Shown here: positions 1 through 5,829 of the stretch, piece by piece
How the letters are laid out: every line of letters begins with the position of its first letter
How positions within the stretch are numbered: position 1 is the first letter of the stretch
NCBI GenBank assembly: GCA_021808875.1
Contig: JAKBAU010000155.1
Location: 1 to 8,237, forward strand
DNA from: Pseudomonadota bacterium
GTDB lineage: Bacteria > Pseudomonadota > Alphaproteobacteria > Micropepsales > Micropepsaceae
Length of the DNA: 8,237 bases
Direction of reading: 5' to 3'
Made by a program: the position numbers and the translations under genes
Notes under the pieces: model-generated
Database searches by the model: none
The model's input: only the letters and a program-made list of their open reading frames with translations
What the model was told of the DNA's origin: nothing

Positions 1-1
1 G

Positions 2-1462
2 ATTCAGGAAGCGCTCGGTCCTCAGCGCAAGCACGAGGCTGTGTTCAGCTCACTGCAGTTCGCGCCAGGCTTCGAGTTCAACATCTTCGACCTTCAGGTC
101 GGTTGCGAGTATCCGTTGCCGCTGGAGAAGGCATTTCTGCAGAACTTCCTCGCCCTGGCGACGCTGCCGGTGGACGAGAGCACGCCTTTTGAAGGCATGG
201 CGCAGCTGATCTCGCTGGTCATCGACGAGGTGTACAGGAGCTGCACCGAACTTGGTGGCGGATCAAAACCCTATCGGCCAGGCCTCGATCGCGAAGTAGA
301 CGAGGCGCTGCGCCGCCATCATGTCAAGCTCGATCACGAGTCCCCCTACTGGCGCGATGTTGTCAACGGGCTCTGCGACGCCGGCGAGTATCGGCTCGCG
401 GAGCGGGCGCAGCGCCACGCTGTCCCCATCCTCGAAGACCTCATCGGCGCCGTCCGATCCGATCAGATCAAGGACCAGTTCGACGCTCTGAAGCTGAGCC
501 AAACCAGCGAGAAGGCCAGCCAGATTTTCGAGCGTTACATCTCGGACCTAATACGCCGGTTCCCGACCTTGAACACACCGACGCAACTGGATTTCGGGCC
601 TGCGCGCATCATCGTTCTCGATCTACAATACGTGGCGCCGACCGGGTCTGCCGCCGCCAACCGGCAAACCGAGATGATGTATCTGCTCGCGCGGCATATC
701 CTCGCCCGCAACTTCTTCCTGCACCCGGAATATCTCGTCTATATTCCCGAGCGTGTGCGCGAGCATCACAAGAAGCGCTTCCTGGAAGCCTACGAGACGG
801 TCAAGCGCGTCGACTATGACGAGTGGCACCGCACACAGGGCAGTGCCTTGGTTCGCGCGCAGGCCGAACTCGATGTGCGCGAAGGCCGCAAGCATAACGT
901 GCAGCTCGGTTTTGCGTCACAGCGGCTGTCGGACATGGGCGATGGCATCATCGCGCAATCGACCGGGCGCTTCGTGCTCGGGGCCGATGACCAGCGCGAG
1001 CGCGAGGAGATCGTCAAACGGTTTGGATTGACCGAGGCGAGCGCCAAGATCGTGCGCAATCGGCTGACCGGTCCGCGCCGCGACGGCGCTCCCTTCCTCG
1101 CCATCTTCCGTGCCGAGCAGGCGAATTACGAGCAGTTCCTGGTCAACTCGCTCGGGCCGATCGAACTCTGGGCGCTGTCGACCACGCCCGGCGACACCAG
1201 CCTGCGGAACCGGATTTACGACCGTGTTGGCTACTCGGAGGGTCTGCGTCGTTTGTCGAAAGTGTTCCCTGGTGGCTCCGCGATGGACGAGATCGAACGC
1301 CGCACCAAGTCCCGTTTGAAGAAGGGTGATGCGGCGGATCGTGTCGAGTCGGGCGTTGTGGACGAACTTGCCGACGAACTGATCCGGGGTCATGGCCTCG
1401 GTCTGGTTCTTCGGCCGCACGAGAACACGGCCGATCATGAATTGCCGATCGCGGCCGAGTGA
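2..1462 (+). CDS. dotO: DotO/IcmB (TraU) type IVB secretion ATPase, C-terminal part, 5' end outside window
   Basis: VirB4-class cytoplasmic ATPase that powers substrate transport or assembly of the type IVB channel. The reading frame is open from base 2, so the gene starts upstream; a GTG at 41 is probably internal. About 486 codons are present against roughly 1,000 aa for the family, so the N-terminal half with the Walker A loop is missing. Visible family signatures are the LDLQYVAPTGSAAANRQTE stretch (bases about 617-673), followed by MMYLLARHILARNFF; a Walker B-type acidic pair in DYDEWHRTQG (Asp-Glu codons at 818-823); and QLGFASQRLSDMGDGI followed by GRFVLGADDQ (about 901-996), the arginine-containing segment typical of VirB4/TraU proteins. 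The stop codon overlaps the next gene in GTGA. The assignment rests on remembered IcmB/TraU patterns and is supported by the dot genes downstream. Confidence 0.88.
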   Translation: MQEALGPQRKHEAVFSSLQFAPGFEFNIFDLQVGCEYPLPLEKAFLQNFLALATLPVDESTPFEGMAQLISLVIDEVYRSCTELGGGSKPYRPGLDREVDEALRRHHVKLDHESPYWRDVVNGLCDAGEYRLAERAQRHAVPILEDLIGAVRSDQIKDQFDALKLSQTSEKASQIFERYISDLIRRFPTLNTPTQLDFGPARIIVLDLQYVAPTGSAAANRQTEMMYLLARHILARNFFLHPEYLVYIPERVREHHKKRFLEAYETVKRVDYDEWHRTQGSALVRAQAELDVREGRKHNVQLGFASQRLSDMGDGIIAQSTGRFVLGADDQREREEIVKRFGLTEASAKIVRNRLTGPRRDGAPFLAIFRAEQANYEQFLVNSLGPIELWALSTTPGDTSLRNRIYDRVGYSEGLRRLSKVFPGGSAMDEIERRTKSRLKKGDAADRVESGVVDELADELIRGHGLGLVLRPHENTADHELPIAAE

Positions 1463-2196
1463 AGCAATTGGTGACACATTCGCGCCCGACGACGTTTTTC
1501 CCCCCGGCGCGGCCGCAGCCTATCCGCGATGCGATCATGGCGTATCTCACCGAGCCACGCCTCGCGGTCGATATCGCGCGCCACATCAAGCGACCGGTGC
1601 CGACGACCACGGGACATCTCGCGGCGATGCGGCGCCTCGGGTTGGTCGATCGGGTCGGACATGGCGTCTACACCTTGCACGGAACGGCCGCTGCCGTTGG
1701 CGACCAGGCTTTCCAGCCGCGGAAGCTGCCGCCAGTTGGGCAGCCGGAGGGACGGGTCGCCTTCTTGGCTTTGGCGAGGAGAATTCGTCGAGAGCTCGCC
1801 GCTCCCTGCCGCTGCGCCGATCTTGCTGTGCGCCTCGGCGAGCCACGGGAAACGGTCCACGCAGCCGTCGAGCGGTTGTGGCTGTCGGGCACCGTGACCG
1901 GGAACGAAAAGACCGGCTACAAGCTGGTCGTGCGCGGTGAACGGCGTCGGGCAATTTTCGCACGAATACTGGCCGCGCTTTCTGAACCGCAATCCGCAGT
2001 CCGCCTTGCCGATCACCTCGATATCTCCGTCGCCGTCGCTCGCCGCCGGCTTTCTCAGCTCAGGGACGCGGGTGCCGTGTCCCTTGGAGAAGACGGCAAG
2101 TTTGTCCGCGTAAACTCTTCAGCGCACCGACCGCCAGTGTCGGATGATATGTCCCGCGGCTCATTCGCAAAAACGCCGGATAGGGTCTCCCCATAG
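1459..2196 (+). CDS. Triple winged-helix DNA-binding protein, putative regulator of the T4BSS cluster
   Basis: A 245-aa soluble protein with three consecutive winged helix-turn-helix units at about residues 22-73, 99-157 and 164-218. Each has a helical HTH part and ends in a beta-wing-like segment (GHGVYTL, EKTGYKLV, EDGKFVRV). Units 1 and 3 are clearly similar: L-x-EP-x-x-AV-x-x-A-x-H, then L-x-x-[ML]-R-x-x-G-[LA]-V. This suggests internal duplication. No enzymatic domain, signal peptide or membrane segment is visible. The GTG start at 1459 overlaps the dotO stop as GTGA; no good Shine-Dalgarno is seen, which favours translational coupling. An ATG at 1537 (residue 27) is possible but would trim the start of the first unit. 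The likely role is transcriptional control of the cluster or DNA binding in substrate processing; this is inferred from fold and position. I do not recognise a named family. Confidence 0.75.
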   Translation: MKQLVTHSRPTTFFPPARPQPIRDAIMAYLTEPRLAVDIARHIKRPVPTTTGHLAAMRRLGLVDRVGHGVYTLHGTAAAVGDQAFQPRKLPPVGQPEGRVAFLALARRIRRELAAPCRCADLAVRLGEPRETVHAAVERLWLSGTVTGNEKTGYKLVVRGERRRAIFARILAALSEPQSAVRLADHLDISVAVARRRLSQLRDAGAVSLGEDGKFVRVNSSAHRPPVSDDMSRGSFAKTPDRVSP

Positions 2197-2197
2197 T

Positions 2198-2202
2198 GGA
2201 GG
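2198..2202 (+). promoter_or_regulatory. Strong Shine-Dalgarno (GGAGG) before a 72-codon ORF
   Basis: GGAGG lies 8 bases before the ATG at 2211, just after the stop of the winged-helix gene (TAG, 2194-2196). It is one of the best ribosome-binding sites in the window and is the main argument that the short ORF after it is translated. It also favours the ATG at 2211 over the in-frame GTG at 2196. Confidence 0.45.
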
Positions 2203-2210
2203 CGAGGCCC

Positions 2211-2429
2211 ATGGCACATGTGACCCTGCAGATCGGTGCGGCGATCATCATTCCGGTCAGTTCCCGGCGACGCATGATGCGAACCGGCAACTGGCGTAAG
2301 CGGGCATTGCGCGAAGCAGCGCTCTGCCAGACCCAGCCGGCCGCTTGGCCGGCCGCGCATCTACTCGCAGCACGTATACATGGATTGAAGATCGGACGCG
2401 CCTTGTCGTCGATGCGGGAGTCGGTCTGA
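2211..2429 (+). CDS. Small basic hypothetical protein (72 aa), candidate
   Basis: A possible 72-codon gene in the otherwise empty stretch between the winged-helix gene and dotD. In favour: a GGAGG site 8 bases before the ATG, a stop that overlaps the dotD start as TGATG, and mostly G/C third positions. Against: the product is arginine-rich without a recognisable domain, as random frames in GC-rich DNA often are, and the ORF contains a perfect GC hairpin that would more naturally sit in a leader. The N-terminus has a short hydrophobic run (VTLQIGAAIIIPV) followed by a basic cluster (SRRRMMR), too short for a confident membrane segment. I do not recognise the protein. If it is not coding, this stretch is the dotD leader. 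Confidence 0.33.
   Translation: MAHVTLQIGAAIIIPVSSRRRMMRTGNWRKRALREAALCQTQPAAWPAAHLLAARIHGLKIGRALSSMRESV
2336..2353 (+). repeat. Perfect 7-bp GC hairpin with GCTT loop upstream of dotD
   Basis: The arms GCCGGCC (2336-2342) and GGCCGGC (2347-2353) are exact reverse complements around a GCTT loop. No T-tract follows, so it is not a standard intrinsic terminator. It could be an mRNA structure in the dotD leader, a protein-binding palindrome, or just part of the overlapping 72-codon ORF. Confidence 0.4.
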
Positions 2430-2893
2430 TGCGCTCTTTGATTCTCGTGCTGTTGGCCGCTTGCGCCCTTGCGGGTTGCGCAACGCCCGTTCATCCGGTC
2501 CCGACGACGGTTGCCACCCCAGGGATGCCGAACCCGGAGGAGGCGCTGCGGCAAAGTATCCAACATGTCGATGCGGAGATGGCCCAGCTGGGCCAGATGA
2601 CCCCCACCCAAGTCACGGCGTCGGCTCCTGTCATGCCGGAGGATCTGCAGCGGCTGGTGACGTTCAAGTGGTCGGGGCCGCTCGATCAGGGCGTGGCAAA
2701 GCTGGCGCAATCCGTCGGCTACACATTCTACGTGACCGCGCCACCTGGCGCCCAGCCACTGCAAGTCGCCGTCGAGCTCACCAACGTGCCGGCCTATGAG
2801 GTTTTCAAGGCGCTTGGCGAGGAAGCAGGCACCCGCGCCGCGGTCGAGCTCGATCCTTTGCACCACCAGGTTCAGGTGATCCACCATGTCTAG
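2429..2893 (+). CDS. dotD: DotD (TraH) outer-membrane lipoprotein of the T4BSS core complex
   Basis: A 154-aa lipoprotein of the outer-membrane core complex; in Legionella DotD works with DotC to bring the secretin-like DotH to the outer membrane. The N-terminus is a lipoprotein signal ending in the lipobox LAGC (Cys17), with Ala at +2, compatible with outer-membrane sorting. After a Pro/Thr linker, residues about 75-154 form the conserved periplasmic domain (FKWSGPLDQGVAKLAQSVGY, then VAVELTNVPAYEVFKALGEE), which resembles the small N-domains of secretins, as known for DotD. The length matches the family (about 160 aa). I chose the ATG at 2429 because it places the signal peptide at the N-terminus and has GGGAG (2416-2420) 8 bases upstream; the frame stays open back to 2345, but that would bury the signal peptide. 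The gene overlaps dotC by 8 bases. Confidence 0.93.
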   Translation: MRSLILVLLAACALAGCATPVHPVPTTVATPGMPNPEEALRQSIQHVDAEMAQLGQMTPTQVTASAPVMPEDLQRLVTFKWSGPLDQGVAKLAQSVGYTFYVTAPPGAQPLQVAVELTNVPAYEVFKALGEEAGTRAAVELDPLHHQVQVIHHV

Positions 2894-3839
2894 CCTCCGC
2901 GCCCTGCTTGCCACTGCCTCGGTTTTGGCCGGATTCGCCGGCGTCATGCCGGCGCAGGCCGACGACACGCTGACCTCTCCGCGGGCCCCGCCCGACCCGA
3001 CGTTTGGCCAGGTCGAGAGCAACGTGCCCGATCTGGCCAATCCGCTGAACAAGCCGATCACAGGCGGCTCCCAGCAGCCGCTCGTGGTCGGCACGGAACC
3101 TCCCCCGTCGCTGGAGCAGTTGCAGGCCGCCCGACCGGGCGACGAGAAGGGCGACGGTCTGGAACCAGGCCGCGCCGACATGGTCCGCACCGCCGCCCTG
3201 ACGTATGGCGCGCAAGGCGGGCTTGCGGGTCGGAGTTTTGCTCTGAACGAGATGCTCCGCCGCCACCAGGCCGAGCTCGACAGCGCCTACGATTTTCGCG
3301 TTCTCGTCCTGCCGGTTGGCGCAGGACAAACCATGATGCGTCCGCCGATCGTCTCGGCCGCGCAGATGGCGTTCGCCCTCGGCGACAGTGCCCAGGTCGC
3401 TCGCGAAACGTCGTGCATCTACCAGATCACGCGTGAGGCGCAGCTCGCTTCCGCGCCGCCGAACTGGCGCACCTATCTCGTTCGGTCCTGGTCCAACCCG
3501 CATCGTCCTCAGGACGCTACCCTGCCTCGCACCAAGCAGGAGGCCGCCTACTGGAACAAATGGGTGGCGGAGGGCTGGGCGTCCGGGGAGAAGCAGGCGG
3601 TCGACATCTTCCTCGCCGATTTGGGCCGTCTTGAGCGCGATATCGTCGGCATGGCCCGCTACCGCGTGCTTCTGCGGGCCGGGCTCGTCGAACAGCCTCG
3701 CCTCGCCTTCCAGAATGCCCCTGTGCAGGGTGGACGCGACAGCCTGCACGTAGGCGACGCCACCATCCGCATCACCGATCAGCCCGGCTTGCAGGCCAAT
3801 CCGCGCCGCTGGCGGCCGGGCGCCGGGTGCCCGCAGTGA
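2886..3839 (+). CDS. dotC: DotC (TraI) T4BSS core-complex protein, without lipobox cysteine
   Basis: A 317-aa periplasmic/outer-membrane component of the core complex that acts with DotD in localising DotH. The conserved DotC body lies at about residues 95-295: RTAALTYGAQGGLAGRS near its start, then a TSCIYQITREAQLA segment, PPNWRTYL, and a C-terminal half with YWNKWVAEGWASGEKQA and LERDIVGMARYRVLL. The N-terminus (residues 1-25) is an export signal ending AQA, typical of signal peptidase I. The expected lipoprotein cysteine is absent: the position that looks like a lipobox reads LAGF (Phe17), whereas Legionella DotC is a lipoprotein. The ATG at 2886 lies inside the end of dotD, with AGGTGA (2874-2879) 6 bases upstream. 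It is 21 bases from dotB and certainly in the same operon. Confidence 0.92.
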   Translation: MSSLRALLATASVLAGFAGVMPAQADDTLTSPRAPPDPTFGQVESNVPDLANPLNKPITGGSQQPLVVGTEPPPSLEQLQAARPGDEKGDGLEPGRADMVRTAALTYGAQGGLAGRSFALNEMLRRHQAELDSAYDFRVLVLPVGAGQTMMRPPIVSAAQMAFALGDSAQVARETSCIYQITREAQLASAPPNWRTYLVRSWSNPHRPQDATLPRTKQEAAYWNKWVAEGWASGEKQAVDIFLADLGRLERDIVGMARYRVLLRAGLVEQPRLAFQNAPVQGGRDSLHVGDATIRITDQPGLQANPRRWRPGAGCPQ

Positions 3840-3860
3840 ACAGCGTGCATAGGGCAGCTG

Positions 3861-5051
3861 ATGTTGGACGGTCGTCTCGCTGATCTCGGGCCGGGTGAAC
3901 GGCCTGCCAGTACTACCGGCGTTCGCTGGCCGGATGCCGACCGTCGGGATCTGCGCTGGGTCGAAGAGGCCCGCCGTCATGCACCGGGTCTCGACGGCCT
4001 TCTCGTGTGGGCCTTCGAGTCGAACGCCTCACGCATCGCCTTCCAGAGCGGCCATCCGGTCTGGGTGCGCATTCACGGACAGAACCATCAGGTCACCGAG
4101 CGTGCGGTGGACGATTACGAATTCAGCCAGATCGTCAACCATGTCTATGGGGCCGATGGCATGGCCCGTCTGCAGATGGGCAAGGATTTCGATACCTCCT
4201 ATTCGATTTCATTGAGCCGCTCGAGGCGGCTTCGCTTTCGCCTTAACGCTACCCCCACGCGCACGCCGCGCCGCGACGGCGGCAACGTCGTCATGCGGCC
4301 GATCGCCGATATGCCGCCGCCGCTGAGCGACCAGTTGGTCGAGCAATGCATTCTCGACAACTACCGTCCGGGACACGGCATGGTCATCGTGTCGGGTGCA
4401 ACTGGTTCGGGCAAAAGCACGCTGATCGCCGGGATGACCGTCGCCAAGCTGCTCGACCCAACCGGCAATTTCGACATCATCGAGGGAGCGGCGCCGGTCG
4501 AATTTCTGCTGGAGCGCGTGCGCGGCCCCACCTCGACGATGAACCAGACCGAGATCCCGCGCGATCTGCCGAGTTTCGCCGCCTTCGTCCGGGGTGCGAT
4601 GCGACGCGAACCGACAGACATCATCGTCGGCGAGTGCCGCGACTCCGAGACGATGGACGCTGCGATCCAGGCCGCTATCTCTGGTCATGTTCTGACCACC
4701 ACCATTCACGCCAACAATGTTCCACTGACGATGCAGCGTATCGCCAGCCTCTGTCCCCCGGGCGAGCGGGAAAACCTGATCTCGGCGGTGGCACAGTCGC
4801 TGCGTCTGATCATCAATCAGCGCCTGGCGCGCTCAGCTGACGGGAAGCGCACGCCCCTGCGCGAATTTCTGGTGTTCGATGCCGAGCTGCGCAGCCAATT
4901 CCTGCGCACGGATCCGGGCGAGTGGCCCGCGCTGACCAGCCGCGCCGTCGAGGAGAAAGGCCAGTCATACAGGGCTGCTATCGCAAGCGCGGCGCGCGCG
5001 GGTCGAATCACCGACGCCACTGCCGCTTACGAGCTCCGCCAGATCGGTTGA
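3861..5051 (+). CDS. dotB: DotB (TraJ) hexameric secretion ATPase, PilT/VirB11-like
   Basis: A 396-aa cytoplasmic ATPase of the PilT/VirB11 superfamily that docks on the inner-membrane complex and energises the T4BSS. Residues about 30-145 form the N-terminal domain; the RecA-like domain follows. Visible motifs are Walker A GATGSGKST (179-187), Walker B region IIVGECRD (Glu258) and the His box TTTIHANN (His283). The Asp-box region reads IIEGAAPVEF (206-215): Glu214 is kept, but the acidic residue usually two positions before the proline appears to be Ala210. Length agrees with Legionella DotB and IncI TraJ (about 380 aa). The ATG at 3861 has AGGG (3851-3854) 6 bases upstream. The order dotD-dotC-dotB matches the conserved Legionella module and traH-traI-traJ of IncI plasmids. 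Confidence 0.96.
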   Translation: MLDGRLADLGPGERPASTTGVRWPDADRRDLRWVEEARRHAPGLDGLLVWAFESNASRIAFQSGHPVWVRIHGQNHQVTERAVDDYEFSQIVNHVYGADGMARLQMGKDFDTSYSISLSRSRRLRFRLNATPTRTPRRDGGNVVMRPIADMPPPLSDQLVEQCILDNYRPGHGMVIVSGATGSGKSTLIAGMTVAKLLDPTGNFDIIEGAAPVEFLLERVRGPTSTMNQTEIPRDLPSFAAFVRGAMRREPTDIIVGECRDSETMDAAIQAAISGHVLTTTIHANNVPLTMQRIASLCPPGERENLISAVAQSLRLIINQRLARSADGKRTPLREFLVFDAELRSQFLRTDPGEWPALTSRAVEEKGQSYRAAIASAARAGRITDATAAYELRQIG

Positions 5052-5061
5052 GCGCCGCGGC

Positions 5062-5175
5062 GTGAAAGAGGCGCTCATTCGCAGCTTCGGCGACGATGAT
5101 ACCCCTCAACCTGGCGAGGAGAATGCTGCCGTGATCGCTAAGTTTGCAATGCCGGTGCCTCGCTATGTGGCGTAA
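5062..5175 (+). CDS. Possible 37-aa ORF between dotB and icmT
   Basis: A short open frame starting with GTG 11 bases after the dotB stop and ending TAA at 5173-5175, 11 bases inside icmT. The predicted peptide begins MKEALIRSFGDDDTP, is acidic in its first half and ends FAMPVPRYVA. It has no membrane segment or known motif. Third codon positions are about 60% G/C, a little low for the window but not random-looking. It fills an otherwise unexplained 113-base gap and would couple translation from dotB to icmT, whose own ATG has no good Shine-Dalgarno. The GTG also lacks a clear ribosome-binding site; GAGGAG at 5116-5121 would instead serve the in-frame GTG at 5131, giving only 14 codons. Unrecognised; kept as a candidate. 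Confidence 0.35.
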   Translation: MKEALIRSFGDDDTPQPGEENAAVIAKFAMPVPRYVA

Positions 5176-5413
5176 TACCGGCCAGCCCGTGCGCGTGCTG
5201 ATGCTCGATGCGCGGGCCTGCTTTCCGTTGCTTGCCGCCTGCGTCTATTGGAGCTGGACGACGCTCTATATCGCGCTCGCGGGAATCATTTTCTTCGGAG
5301 CGATCTCTTTTGCGGGCCTGACGCTGCCCGCCATGTTCCGGCTCGGGCGACGCTGGCTTGTGGGACGCACTCGGACCGCTGTGCCGGTCTGGAACCGCAG
5401 GCGGCACGCGTGA
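5165..5413 (+). CDS. icmT: IcmT (TraK) small inner-membrane T4BSS protein
   Basis: An 82-aa inner-membrane protein of the T4BSS (Legionella IcmT is about 86 aa). Signatures visible: N-terminal MWRNTGQPVR, then the LDARACFPLLAA hydrophobic segment (about 14-26), a second hydrophobic segment LYIALAGIIFFGAISFAGL (about 34-52), then LPAMFRLGRRWLVGR and a basic, Trp-containing tail. This W-R-x-S/T, DA-x-x-x-FPLL, then FRL-x-R pattern is how I recall the IcmT/TraK family. The start is the ATG at 5165, where family similarity begins; an in-frame TTG at 5144 would add seven poorly fitting residues. No clear ribosome-binding site precedes it, so coupling to the preceding short ORF is possible. Its stop overlaps the next start as GTGA. 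IcmT is essential for secretion in Legionella; its molecular job is unclear. Confidence 0.88.
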   Translation: MWRNTGQPVRVLMLDARACFPLLAACVYWSWTTLYIALAGIIFFGAISFAGLTLPAMFRLGRRWLVGRTRTAVPVWNRRRHA

Positions 5414-5829
5414 GCGCACTCGACCTCGACCGGGTGGAGCGGACCATGCAGGCGCTGCTGTCGCGCGATCCGCTTGTGGTGACGTATCATGACCGAAGCA
5501 CGGGTGACGTCCTTTCCGTCAGTCCGGAAGCCGCGGCGTCTCGCACTGGACTTCTCCCGGCGTTTCTCGCGGCGGGCCAAGTGGTGTGGCGCGATCTGAC
5601 GGGTGCGGGATTCGATCTCGATGTTGTCCGCGACCCGGCTGCACTTTTCGGTTTCCGTGTGCTCGGCATCGGTGCGTCCAGCTTCGCGACAGTGATGCTG
5701 GCGACCATGGAGGCAACGGCGCAGGCATCGCGAGCGGGGGCGATTGTCGTCAACGACTTCAATTTGATCTGGTCGGAGGCGGCACGGAGCCGGGCGACGC
5801 CGACATCGTCCACCGGGGCGTCGCCATGA
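5410..5829 (+). CDS. icmS: IcmS-like T4BSS chaperone/adaptor
   Basis: A 139-aa soluble protein that I read as an IcmS homologue. The shared features, from memory of Legionella IcmS (about 114 aa), are SRTGLLPAFLAAGQ (44-57; compare S-x-TGLLPA in IcmS), a G-x-G pair around 65-67, ALFGFRVLGI (78-87; compare A-L-L-G-I-R-V-V) and a helix ending near NDFNLIW (115-121). Its place directly after icmT is also the Legionella order. In Legionella IcmS pairs with IcmW (and LvgA) and binds the C-terminal tail of the coupling protein DotL to deliver effectors; here the analogous partner would be the dotL gene at the right edge. The GTG at 5410 overlaps the icmT stop (GTGA) and the stop overlaps the next start (ATGA). 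Residues 122-139 form an extra Ala/Thr/Ser-rich tail. No IcmW is in the window. Confidence 0.65.
   Translation: MSALDLDRVERTMQALLSRDPLVVTYHDRSTGDVLSVSPEAAASRTGLLPAFLAAGQVVWRDLTGAGFDLDVVRDPAALFGFRVLGIGASSFATVMLATMEATAQASRAGAIVVNDFNLIWSEAARSRATPTSSTGASP

Noticed and set aside
2336..2353. Intrinsic terminator
   Set aside because: The stem is perfect but no run of T follows, and dotD downstream belongs to the same functional cluster.
2345..2380. Sigma70-like promoter: TTGGCC (2345) and TATACA (2375)
   Set aside because: The spacing is 24 bases, too long for a sigma70 promoter, and the TTGGCC lies in the hairpin. The TATACA alone is not sufficient.
2345..2428. N-terminal extension of dotD
   Set aside because: It would add 28 residues in front of a clean lipoprotein signal peptide; the ATG at 2429 has its own GGGAG site and matches family length.
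2060..3190. Long open frame on the minus strand (376 codons)
   Set aside because: It lies antisense to the winged-helix end, dotD and dotC, all with recognisable protein features. Its product is Arg/Gly-rich without domains, as expected for a GC-rich shadow frame.
2805..3980. Long open frame on the minus strand (391 codons)
   Set aside because: Antisense to dotC and the dotB start; no motif or plausible ribosome-binding context, and typical GC-rich shadow composition.
5144..5164. TTG start for icmT
   Set aside because: The extra seven residues do not match the family start as I recall it, and no ribosome-binding site precedes the TTG.
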